Shown piece after piece: positions 1 through 5,365 of a DNA stretch of 5,780 nucleotides. A model generated the notes under the pieces. It worked only from the letters and a program-made list of their open reading frames with translations, had not been told where the DNA came from and made no database searches. The DNA lies in assembly GCA_030672255.1 (NCBI GenBank), contig DAOVGU010000154.1:1-5780 (forward strand), read 5' to 3'. This DNA comes from a bacterium. Lineage in GTDB: Bacteria > Ratteibacteria > UBA8468. The position numbers and the translations under genes are program-made. Within the stretch, counting starts at the first letter, position 1. Each line of letters begins with the position of its first letter.

Positions 1-293
1 ATGAAGAAACCTTGGCAACCGAACTTATTAAAAATACAGACTATGGTGGTCAATATTTAGATAGTGAGCATACCCTTAAGCATTTCAAGGAGGTATTCTG
101 GTTTCCTTTTTTAAGCGATCGGCAGAGAAGAGAGGTTTGGGAGGAGAAAGGCAGTAAGGATGTTATAGAAAGAGCCGGTGAAATAGCAAAAAAGATTATA
201 GAGGAAAGCCATCCCTCTCCCCTCTCCGATGAGAAAATGGCCGCAGTAGATAAGGTGGTTGACAATATCCTGCGGCGGGAGAAAGTAAAATGA
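1..293 (+). CDS. MttB-superfamily methyltransferase, C-terminal fragment (5' end outside window)
   Basis: The reading frame is open from base 3 and ends at TGA 291-293, so this is the last ~96 codons of a gene that starts upstream. The TTG at 12 is an internal codon, not a start. The protein aligns without gaps over its first ~60 residues to residues ~384-445 of the next gene, at roughly 40% identity by eye. Shared landmarks are TLA, HT-KHF, F-FP-L-DR and WEEKG-KD. This is the helical C-terminal tail of trimethylamine methyltransferase-like proteins, which as a family move a methyl group from a methylated amine to a corrinoid protein. The catalytic barrel is not in the window, so neither substrate nor the presence of pyrrolysine can be judged. 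The stop overlaps the next start (ATGA, 290-293). The two genes are probably tandem paralogues in one operon. Confidence 0.85.
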   Translation, partial: EETLATELIKNTDYGGQYLDSEHTLKHFKEVFWFPFLSDRQRREVWEEKGSKDVIERAGEIAKKIIEESHPSPLSDEKMAAVDKVVDNILRREKVK

Positions 294-1750
294 ATCTCAA
301 AGGTTCTTTAAAGTTGTTGAGTGAAAAGGATTTAGAGGATATTCATTCTTCCACCTTGGAAATATTGGAAGATGTTGGGGTAAGGTTTACGGTGCTGGAG
401 GCAAGAGAGGTATTCAAAGAAAATGGTTTCAAGATTGAAAATGATATAGTTAAATTTAAACCAAAAGAGATAGAAAATGCTTTGAAAAATGTCCCACCTA
501 AGATTTTGCGCAAAGGACTTGATTCAAAATGGGATGTTAATTTAGGGGATGAGAAGGTCTATTTTGGGGTTGGTTCTCTTCCTATCTGGGTGATAGAAAC
601 AGATTATACTCGAAGAAAGGCTGCCTACCAGGACTTTTTGAATTTTACTCTAATTTCTGAATCTTTAGAGAATTTCTCCATTGGAAATGGAGTAGTTCAA
701 CCCCAGGAAATTTCTCCTAAAGTAATGGCGGCAATCTGGAATCAAAATGCTACTATTAGAATGTCTAAACCTTCCTGCTGCTGGTATGCGCGAAATTTCT
801 CAGAGGCTGAAGATGGCTTAAGAATATTGGAGGTTGCCGCTGGAGGAAGAGAAGAATTAAAAGGAATGAAAACCTGGGCAATAACAATCTGCCCGGATAG
901 CGCATTACAATGGGGAAAAAGTATCATTGGCCTTTTGGTAACGGCAAAAGCAGAGGTTCCTATAGAGGTATTACCAATGCCATTTTGTGGCTCTACCCAT
1001 CCGGTAACCATTGCCGGAACATTAGTTCAGGGCAATAGTGAAACCTTAGCCGCTATTGTTTTAGCCCAACTTGTCAATCCTGGATGTCCCGTTATTTATG
1101 CACCCAGTTATGGGGGGATAATGGATATGGCGACCGGCGCCCATTCCTTTGGTGCACCAGAATCTGCTTTACATTCTGCTTCTTTTGCCCAATTGGGTAA
1201 ATGGTATAATTTACCGGTAGATATGATGATGGGAACTTCTGATTCCAAAGTTCCTGATGGACAAGCAACGGCGGAAAAGGTGCAAACGATATTGTTACCT
1301 GCTTTAGCCGGAGCGGATTGCATCACCATGGCCGGAGGACTTTTAGACTTTGCTCTTTCTGCCAGTTATGAGCAATTGGTGATTGATAATGAGATTGCCA
1401 GCCAGATCCAAAGAGTCCTCCAAGGATTTGATGTAAATCCAGATACTTTAGCGGTAGATGCAATTAAAGAAGTGGGAATAGCGGGAAACTATATCTCCTG
1501 TCAACATACCTATAAACATTTCAGAAAGGAATTCTATTTTCCTTCTCTCTTTGATAGAGCCTCCCGAGGAGCCTGGGAGGAGAAAGGAAAAAAGGATTTA
1601 TTGGCTCGGGCAAAGGAAAAGGTCACTGAAATTCTTTCCACCTATAAATTCACTTCTCCCCTCGGTAAGAATAAAATAAAGGAAATAAATGGAATCGTTA
1701 AGCAGATTTGTGAAAGAGAAGGAGTTGAAATAAACTGGAGGCAAAAATGA
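290..1750 (+). CDS. MttB-superfamily (trimethylamine methyltransferase-like) protein, non-pyrrolysine type
   Basis: This 486-residue cytoplasmic protein is full length for the trimethylamine:corrinoid methyltransferase family (about 470-500). Family hallmarks are visible: GVGSLPIWV (93-101), the GSTHPVT-AGTLVQGN block (234-249), LAQLVNPGCPVIY (258-270), GAPESALHSA (288-297), SDSKVPD-Q (317-325) and the IDNEI segment (365-369). Archaeal MttB carries pyrrolysine at an in-frame amber codon. Here the whole frame is open with no amber, which places it in the broad non-Pyl branch (known member: the glycine betaine methyltransferase MtgB). By family knowledge it demethylates a quaternary or methylated amine onto a corrinoid protein, but the substrate is not readable. 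The ATG at 290 overlaps the upstream stop, and a GGGAG-type ribosome site lies just before it inside the upstream gene. Its own stop overlaps the amidohydrolase start. No corrinoid protein or reductive activator gene is in view. Confidence 0.9.
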   Translation: MNLKGSLKLLSEKDLEDIHSSTLEILEDVGVRFTVLEAREVFKENGFKIENDIVKFKPKEIENALKNVPPKILRKGLDSKWDVNLGDEKVYFGVGSLPIWVIETDYTRRKAAYQDFLNFTLISESLENFSIGNGVVQPQEISPKVMAAIWNQNATIRMSKPSCCWYARNFSEAEDGLRILEVAAGGREELKGMKTWAITICPDSALQWGKSIIGLLVTAKAEVPIEVLPMPFCGSTHPVTIAGTLVQGNSETLAAIVLAQLVNPGCPVIYAPSYGGIMDMATGAHSFGAPESALHSASFAQLGKWYNLPVDMMMGTSDSKVPDGQATAEKVQTILLPALAGADCITMAGGLLDFALSASYEQLVIDNEIASQIQRVLQGFDVNPDTLAVDAIKEVGIAGNYISCQHTYKHFRKEFYFPSLFDRASRGAWEEKGKKDLLARAKEKVTEILSTYKFTSPLGKNKIKEINGIVKQICEREGVEINWRQK

Positions 1751-2559
1751 TTATTGATGCTCATAGTCACTTGGCGGCGAATCCAGAGGATTTAGAGAAA
1801 ATTGTAAATTCTAAAATAATTGAACAGGTCTGGTTAATGGATACTCATTATTATAGAGACGGTAGGATGGCCTCCGAAAAGGAGATATTAAAAGTAAGTA
1901 AAAAGTATCCCGGATTTTTTATTCCCTTTGGCTTCCTTGACTTTAGAAAAAAGTCAGAGATAGTAGATAAATTATTTGAGAAAGGGTTTATTGGCCTGAA
2001 GGCAATTAGGCCGGCTAAACCCTATGATGATCCCAGTTATTTTTCTTATTATGAGAGAGCAGAAAAACTCAATATGCCTATTCTCTTTCATACCCAGATT
2101 ATTGCTCATGCCACCCAAAAAGAGATAGAAAAAGGCCTTTCTTTAGGGCCAACAAATATGAGACCTTCAATGCTACAGACAATTGCGGCAGCCTTCCCTT
2201 CTCTTACCATTATTGGAGGCCATCCAGGATTCCCCTGGCAGGAGGAGACATTGTCGAGCATCTGGTATTACTCCAATATTTATCATGACTTAAGCGGAGG
2301 AGATTATCCCCTTTTTCCCGAATGGCTTCTAAAAGTATTAAATTATAGAGATTATAAAGGAAAACCTCTTACAGAAAAGATTCTCTTTGCTACCGATAGG
2401 CTTTATGGGAGAAAGGAGAATCATGACAATATCTTTGAAGAAATAAATTTCTGGCAGCAATTATTTAAAAGAGTTTCTCCTTTTTTCTATTGGAAAGGTG
2501 ACGAAGAAAAGATAATGTATTCTAATGCCAAAGGAATAATGGAAAGGATAAAAAAATGA
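1747..2559 (+). CDS. Amidohydrolase-family (amidohydro_2-like) TIM-barrel metal-dependent hydrolase
   Basis: This 270-residue protein has the sequence signature of the amidohydrolase superfamily. A beta-1 HxH metal motif lies at residues 6-8 (DAHSH), Lys85 in GLKAIRP, His115 in PILFHTQ, His159 in IIGGHPGFPW, and Asp217 in ILFATDR, the usual place of the catalytic Asp. The C-terminal YSNAKGIM (258-265) resembles the closing N-A-x-x-hydrophobic motif of the amidohydro_2 subgroup. Members hydrolyse or decarboxylate small organic acids, lactones and amides, and the exact reaction cannot be read here. There is no signal peptide, so it is cytoplasmic. The start is well supported by GGAGG at 1737-1741, five bases ahead of ATG. 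Both ends overlap neighbours by ATGA, which ties it to the methyltransferases and to the oxidoreductase. I infer that it cleaves the demethylated or oxidised product of the same pathway. Confidence 0.85.
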   Translation: MIIDAHSHLAANPEDLEKIVNSKIIEQVWLMDTHYYRDGRMASEKEILKVSKKYPGFFIPFGFLDFRKKSEIVDKLFEKGFIGLKAIRPAKPYDDPSYFSYYERAEKLNMPILFHTQIIAHATQKEIEKGLSLGPTNMRPSMLQTIAAAFPSLTIIGGHPGFPWQEETLSSIWYYSNIYHDLSGGDYPLFPEWLLKVLNYRDYKGKPLTEKILFATDRLYGRKENHDNIFEEINFWQQLFKRVSPFFYWKGDEEKIMYSNAKGIMERIKK

Positions 2560-3779
2560 AAATTTATAATTTAGTAATAGTAGGTGCAGGTGGTCGAGGA
2601 AGAGGTATGGCAAGTCTTGCTATAAAAAGTAAAAGAGCAAAAATAGCCGCAGTAGCCGAGACCAATACTGAGCGAAGAAACTTATTCCAAAAAGAATTTG
2701 GTTTGCCTAAGAATAATTGTTATCAAGACTATAGAACGTTTTTAAAGAGTGATCTTAAAATTGACGGTGTCTTTGTGACGACAACGCCAAACCACCATAG
2801 CGCGATAACCTGTGCCTGTTTAGAAAAGAGTATTCCTGTCTTTTTGGAAAAACCAATGGCTATCAACCTTAAAGATGCAGCCAAAATTGTTAAAGTTGCT
2901 AAAGAGACTGGCACTCGCTTACAGGTTGGCTTTAATTGCCGCTATGCTCCATTCTTTGTTAAAATGAAGGAGATAGTTTCCTCAGGAGGATTGGGAGAGA
3001 TTCTCTCTTTAGAATGGAAGGAGGTTCTCGGTCCCCATCACTGGTCTACTTACTGCAGGTATCCTTCTTATAATAAGAAAGATGTCATTGGAAGTTGGCT
3101 TTTGGAGAAGTGTTGCCATGACTTAGATTTAATGAATTGGCTTGTCGAATCTCCCTGCCATAGAGTAGCCTCCTTTGGCAGTCGCTCCTATTTCAATCCC
3201 AGAGACAACCTACCAAAATATTGCACCGATAACTGTCCGATAGAGAATGAATGTATCTTCTCTGCCTTTAAATTCCATCCTGAACTTAAAGAAAACTCAG
3301 AAAAATTACCAAAATTTTACACTCTCTGCGTTTACAATAGCGGTTCTGATCTAATTGACCATCAATCTGCTATCCTGGAGTATAGCAATGGGGTGACCGC
3401 GACTTTTAGCCTGATACCCTTAATTCAAGAAGAGCGAAGCAGCAGGTTTGTGTATATCTGTGGAACTAAGGCTAGCTTGAAAGGTGACTGGAGCAAAAAT
3501 AGGATTCGGCTTTTTCCTCACGAAGGTAAAGAGGAAATTGTCTGTGACCCAGATTTATCTGAAGAAAGGGAACATGGGGGAGGAGACCCAAAAATCGTTT
3601 CTGCTTTTCTTGATTGGTTGGATGATCCGGGTAAATTGCCGAAGACTACAGAGAAGGAAGGATGGGAAGCGATGCTGGTAGGTTGTGGGATTGATTTGGC
3701 TCTTAGAGAACATAAAGTAGTAGATTTAGATATCTATAGAAATTTAAACTCCCCTGTCTGGGTTCAAACACATAGGTAA
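2556..3779 (+). CDS. Gfo/Idh/MocA-family NAD(P)-dependent oxidoreductase with Cys cluster
   Basis: This 407-residue protein is a two-domain dehydrogenase. The N-terminal Rossmann fold shows the dinucleotide motif GxGxxG at residues 10-15, a TTPNHHS segment (76-82), and the family-diagnostic EKP at 98-100 (FLEKPMA). The C-terminal alpha/beta substrate domain carries GSWLLEKCCHDLDLMNW (179-195), where Lys185, His188 and Asp191 match the family's conserved active-site region. Family members oxidise sugars, inositols and related polyols with NAD(P). An insert around residues 216-260 holds Cys223, Cys227, Cys233 and Cys258, in CTDNCPIENEC and LCVY; this could bind metal. The ATG overlaps the upstream stop, with AAGGA seven bases before it. 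It is the last gene of the operon: the next gene lies 157 bases on with its own promoter. The substrate is unknown. Confidence 0.9.
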   Translation: MKIYNLVIVGAGGRGRGMASLAIKSKRAKIAAVAETNTERRNLFQKEFGLPKNNCYQDYRTFLKSDLKIDGVFVTTTPNHHSAITCACLEKSIPVFLEKPMAINLKDAAKIVKVAKETGTRLQVGFNCRYAPFFVKMKEIVSSGGLGEILSLEWKEVLGPHHWSTYCRYPSYNKKDVIGSWLLEKCCHDLDLMNWLVESPCHRVASFGSRSYFNPRDNLPKYCTDNCPIENECIFSAFKFHPELKENSEKLPKFYTLCVYNSGSDLIDHQSAILEYSNGVTATFSLIPLIQEERSSRFVYICGTKASLKGDWSKNRIRLFPHEGKEEIVCDPDLSEEREHGGGDPKIVSAFLDWLDDPGKLPKTTEKEGWEAMLVGCGIDLALREHKVVDLDIYRNLNSPVWVQTHR

Positions 3780-3812
3780 GAGTTATTCATCATAATTCAG
3801 AAAAGACTATTA

Positions 3813-3858
3813 TCTTGGAAAAGGCGAGAAAGCCCCAAGACCCCTTACCTCTTTTTTT
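3813..3858 (+). terminator. Weak terminator-like hairpin after the methyltransferase operon
   Basis: TCTTGG (3813-3818) pairs perfectly with CCAAGA (3835-3840). Inside it, GGC (3823-3825) pairs with GCC (3832-3834), leaving an AAAA bulge and a six-base loop. A run of seven Ts follows at 3852-3858, but 11 bases after the stem rather than directly at its foot, so it is a poor intrinsic terminator by usual criteria. Its place between two operons makes a termination role plausible. Confidence 0.35.
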
Positions 3859-3869
3859 CCCAGGTTGAC

Positions 3870-3898
3870 TTGACAAACTTATTTTTTTGGGGTATAAT
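3870..3898 (+). promoter_or_regulatory. Consensus sigma-70-type promoter for the regulator operon
   Basis: A perfect -35 hexamer TTGACA (3870-3875) and a perfect -10 hexamer TATAAT (3893-3898) are separated by exactly 17 bp. Transcription would start near 3905, leaving a short leader of about 30 bases before the ATG at 3937. Such a fully consensus promoter should be strong unless repressed, which fits the operator-like sequence overlapping its -10 and start site. A second TTGACT at 3865-3870 is a poorer -35 candidate. Confidence 0.85.
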
Positions 3899-3917
3899 GA
3901 TAATGAAAACCATTTCC
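3893..3917 (+). promoter_or_regulatory. Fur/PerR-box-like operator overlapping the -10 and start site
   Basis: Bases 3899-3917 match the classical 19-bp Fur box GATAATGATAATCATTATC at 15 of 19 positions. A second register shifted by 6 bp (3893-3911) matches at 14 of 19, including 11 in a row. This fits the overlapping-hexamer way Fur dimers bind. Scored as 7-1-7 boxes, a Fur consensus at 3898-3912 and a PerR consensus at 3892-3906 each fit 11 of 14 positions, so the sequence does not say which regulator type binds. The site covers the -10 element and the expected start. The next gene encodes a Fur-family repressor, so negative autoregulation is the natural reading. Confidence 0.65.
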
Positions 3918-3936
3918 AATAAGAAAGGAGATTTTA

Positions 3937-4383
3937 ATGCCCGGTCCTCCATGGTGGTATGGAAGATTTCAAGATGCTGGTTATCGATTGACTCTGCCGC
4001 GACAGGCAATCTTAGGGACACTCAGCCGAACCTCTAAACATCTATCGGCTGAGGAGATTTATCTTTCGGTGCACCGAGCTTATCCGGCAGTTGGTTTAAC
4101 CACCGTCTATCGGACATTGGAGCTTTTAGTCCGGTTGGGAATTATCTCCAAGTTTGACTTTGGGGATGGTAGAAGCCGCTATGAATTGACCACAAGCCGG
4201 CAGCGAAAGCATCACCACCACTTGATTTGTAGCCGTTGCGGAAGAGTGATTGATTATACCGATTTTATAGATGAGGAAACGGAAGTACTTGGTAAAATAG
4301 AAAGGGTTTTGTCTCAAAAGTATAATTTTAGGATAAATAATCATCGGTTGCACTTTTATGGATTGTGCGATAAGTGCAAATAA
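3937..4383 (+). CDS. Fur/PerR-family metal-dependent transcriptional regulator
   Basis: This 148-residue protein has the usual Fur-family length. The winged-helix DNA-binding domain spans ~11-83, with GYRLTLPRQAIL (15-26), HLSAEEIY (35-42) and the recognition-helix segment GLTTVYRTLELL (53-64). The dimerisation domain follows. Structural zinc should be held by two CxxC pairs, Cys98/Cys101 and Cys144/Cys147. Likely regulatory-site residues are His35, Glu83, His93, His95 and Asp106. Asp106 lies where PerR has the peroxide-sensing Asp and Fur usually has Glu; Glu83 is Fur-like, and the tail (HRLHFYGLC) resembles PerR. I therefore call it only to family level. The start is firm: AGAAAGGAG (3922-3930), complementary to the 16S rRNA tail, lies six bases before ATG. 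It is the first gene of a cluster and sits under a promoter with a Fur/PerR-like box, so it is probably autoregulated. Confidence 0.92.
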   Translation: MPGPPWWYGRFQDAGYRLTLPRQAILGTLSRTSKHLSAEEIYLSVHRAYPAVGLTTVYRTLELLVRLGIISKFDFGDGRSRYELTTSRQRKHHHHLICSRCGRVIDYTDFIDEETEVLGKIERVLSQKYNFRINNHRLHFYGLCDKCK

Positions 4384-4389
4384 AAACAA

Positions 4390-4400
4390 GGGGAGGTGAT
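4390..4400 (+). promoter_or_regulatory. Ribosome binding site that sets the DUF5320-type start
   Basis: GGGGAGGTGAT contains GGAGGTGAT, a perfect match to the anti-Shine-Dalgarno complement. It includes an in-frame GTG (4396-4398) that would add three residues, but that GTG is itself part of the ribosome site. The ATG at 4405 is the proper start, with normal spacing. Confidence 0.85.
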
Positions 4401-4404
4401 AAAA

Positions 4405-4890
4405 ATGCCAGGTGGAGATGGAACTGGACCAGGAGGACTTGGTCCGATGACCGGAAGAGCGGCAGGTTTTTGCGCTGGATATCCTGTGCCCGGCTATATG
4501 AACCCCATAGGTGGTAGGCTCGGATTAGGCTGGGGTCGTGGTCGTGGCTTTGGTAGAGGTCTCGGCAGAGGTTTCGGTCGTGGCTTTGGTAGAGGTCTCG
4601 GCGGATATCCAATGTATGGAGGTTATCCATACTCTGGAGCGCCCTATGCAGGAGCAGGATATGCACCACCATACGCTGGAACACCCTATGCAGGAGCAGG
4701 CTATGGAGCACCTTATGGGGGAGCAACCTATGGAGCGCCCTACGCTGGAGCAGGATATGCCTATGCTCCAGAGATAACTCCTCAACAGGAGGCAGATATG
4801 CTAAAAAACGAGGCAAAAGCCATCCAGGAGGAGTTAAAGAATATCAATTCACGCATCGCCGAATTAGAATCTGCTGCCAAGAAGAAGTAA
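4405..4890 (+). CDS. DUF5320-type Gly/Arg/Tyr-rich protein with C-terminal coiled coil
   Basis: This is a 161-residue protein. The N-terminus MPGGDGTGPGGLGPMTGR...GFCAGY-VPGYMNP (1-34) is the recognisable head of the DUF5320 family, a group of unknown function that I associate with NifX-like genes in anaerobes. Residues 42-67 are a GRGFGRGLGRG-type low-complexity run. Residues 68-121 repeat YAGAGY/GAPY units rich in Tyr, Ala, Gly and Pro. Residues 125-158 (TPQQEADML to ELES) form a charged amphipathic helix, likely a coiled coil for oligomerisation. There is one cysteine (Cys23), no signal peptide and no membrane segment. It begins 21 bases after the regulator stop and so is probably cotranscribed with it. 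An iron- or cofactor-related role is inferred from context only. The low-complexity middle is built from direct DNA repeats and is likely to vary in length between strains. Confidence 0.85.
   Translation: MPGGDGTGPGGLGPMTGRAAGFCAGYPVPGYMNPIGGRLGLGWGRGRGFGRGLGRGFGRGFGRGLGGYPMYGGYPYSGAPYAGAGYAPPYAGTPYAGAGYGAPYGGATYGAPYAGAGYAYAPEITPQQEADMLKNEAKAIQEELKNINSRIAELESAAKKK
4540..4602 (+). repeat. In-gene 36-bp direct repeat encoding the Gly/Arg run
   Basis: A 27-base stretch at 4540-4566 recurs exactly at 4576-4602, a period of 36 bp. Each copy encodes GRGFGRGLG. Preservation of synonymous positions shows recent duplication or slippage rather than protein-level selection alone. Downstream, a 17-base stretch at 4642-4658 also recurs exactly at 4684-4700, in the Tyr/Ala/Gly part. 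Confidence 0.85.
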
Positions 4891-4916
4891 ATGACAACTG
4901 CAAAGGCGCAGAGGAA

Positions 4917-4972
4917 CGTAGTGGCAGAGCTTGCTCTGCTTATATTCAGGCAAAGTAAACTTTGCCACTACG
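4917..4972. repeat. Palindromic, cloverleaf-like intergenic repeat
   Basis: The ends CGTAGTGGCA (4917-4926) and TGCCACTACG (4963-4972) are perfect reverse complements, and the stem can extend to 13 bp with one G-T pair. Inside are two perfect hairpins: GCAGAGC/GCTCTGC (4924-4930 with 4933-4939) and GGCAAAG/CTTTGCC (4949-4955 with 4960-4966). The strand can fold as one long stem or as a three-way junction with a shorter outer stem. This looks like a REP- or MITE-type dispersed element rather than a terminator, because no T-run follows. It fills most of the 99-base gap between the DUF5320-type and NifX-like genes and would lie within their shared transcript. Confidence 0.75.
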
Positions 4973-4989
4973 CTTAAGAGGGAGATATA

Positions 4990-5364
4990 ATGAAAGTAGC
5001 AGTTTCTACCGATGGGAAGTCTGTTTCGCCCCATTTTGGAAGATGTCCTTTATTTACCATTGCTGAGATAGAAGAAGGTAAAATTCTAAAGAAAGAAACA
5101 ATTGCCAATCCCGGACATCACCCTGGATTTTTACCTGAATTTTTAGTAAAACAAGGGGTAAGTTGTATTATTGCCGGAGGAGCAGGCTTTCGCGCACACC
5201 AACTATTTACCGAGAAAGGAATTCAGATAGTTGTTGGAATATCCGGGGACGTAAATGAAGTGCTTGAGAAATTTGCCGAAGGAAACCTTGCTGGAGGGAA
5301 AAATCCCTGTGAACCAGGTTCTGGCAAAGGTTATGGAATAGAGAAAACAGAGGGGGGTGATTAA
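4990..5364 (+). CDS. NifX/NifB-C-terminal-like FeMo-cofactor-binding-family protein
   Basis: This 124-residue single-domain protein belongs to the dinitrogenase iron-molybdenum cofactor biosynthesis family (the ribonuclease-H-like fold of NifX, NafY and the NifB tail). Visible family features are the start MKVAVSTDGKSVSPHFGRCP (1-20), the ligand-binding-type GGAGFRAHQLF (63-73), VVGISGDVNEVLEKF (81-95), and the tail NPCEPGSGKGYG (105-116) with Cys107. Characterised relatives bind Fe-S or Fe-Mo-S clusters. Stand-alone copies are common in organisms without nitrogenase, so a nitrogen-fixation role should not be assumed. AGAGGGAG sits five bases before the ATG. The stop TAA (5362-5364) is one base before the next ATG. 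Its place behind a Fur-family gene suggests a metal-cofactor function in the cytoplasm. Confidence 0.9.
   Translation: MKVAVSTDGKSVSPHFGRCPLFTIAEIEEGKILKKETIANPGHHPGFLPEFLVKQGVSCIIAGGAGFRAHQLFTEKGIQIVVGISGDVNEVLEKFAEGNLAGGKNPCEPGSGKGYGIEKTEGGD
5351..5361 (+). promoter_or_regulatory. Ribosome binding site that sets the small-protein start
   Basis: AGGGGGGTGAT differs from the ideal AGGAGGTGAT-type site only in the purine tract and lies wholly inside the 3' end of the NifX-like gene. The in-frame GTG at 5357 is part of this site, so ATG 5366 is the better start. The arrangement GGTGAT, four bases, ATGCCA is the same as at the DUF5320-type gene. Confidence 0.75.
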
Positions 5365-5365
5365 G

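Noticed and set aside
742..1329. Two minus-strand open frames inside the MttB-like gene
   Set aside because: They are antisense to a conserved coding region and carry no recognisable protein features.
290..1750. Pyrrolysine-dependent trimethylamine methyltransferase (true MttB)
   Set aside because: The frame is complete at normal family length with no internal amber codon, so no pyrrolysine is encoded in this gene.
3484..3681. 65-codon plus-strand frame within the oxidoreductase gene
   Set aside because: It lies wholly inside a gene with strong family motifs and has no independent start signals.
4525..4785. Second minus-strand open frame rich in Ser, Cys and Thr over the same gene, and a plus-strand frame at 4538-4777
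   Set aside because: Both are out-of-frame readings of the repeat-rich DUF5320-type coding sequence, with no supporting signals.
4328..4816. Long minus-strand open frame (162 codons) opposite the regulator end and the DUF5320-type gene
   Set aside because: It is His/Leu/Arg-rich and repetitive, the mirror of the Gly/Tyr repeats on the plus strand, and overlaps two well-supported genes without a ribosome site or family motif.
4917..4972. tRNA gene suggested by the cloverleaf-like fold
   Set aside because: At 56 bases it is too short, with no T-loop or acceptor-stem signature. The arms are simple perfect palindromes.
4990..5364. Evidence of nitrogen fixation from the NifX-like gene
   Set aside because: Stand-alone members of this family are widespread in organisms lacking nitrogenase, and no nif structural gene is present.
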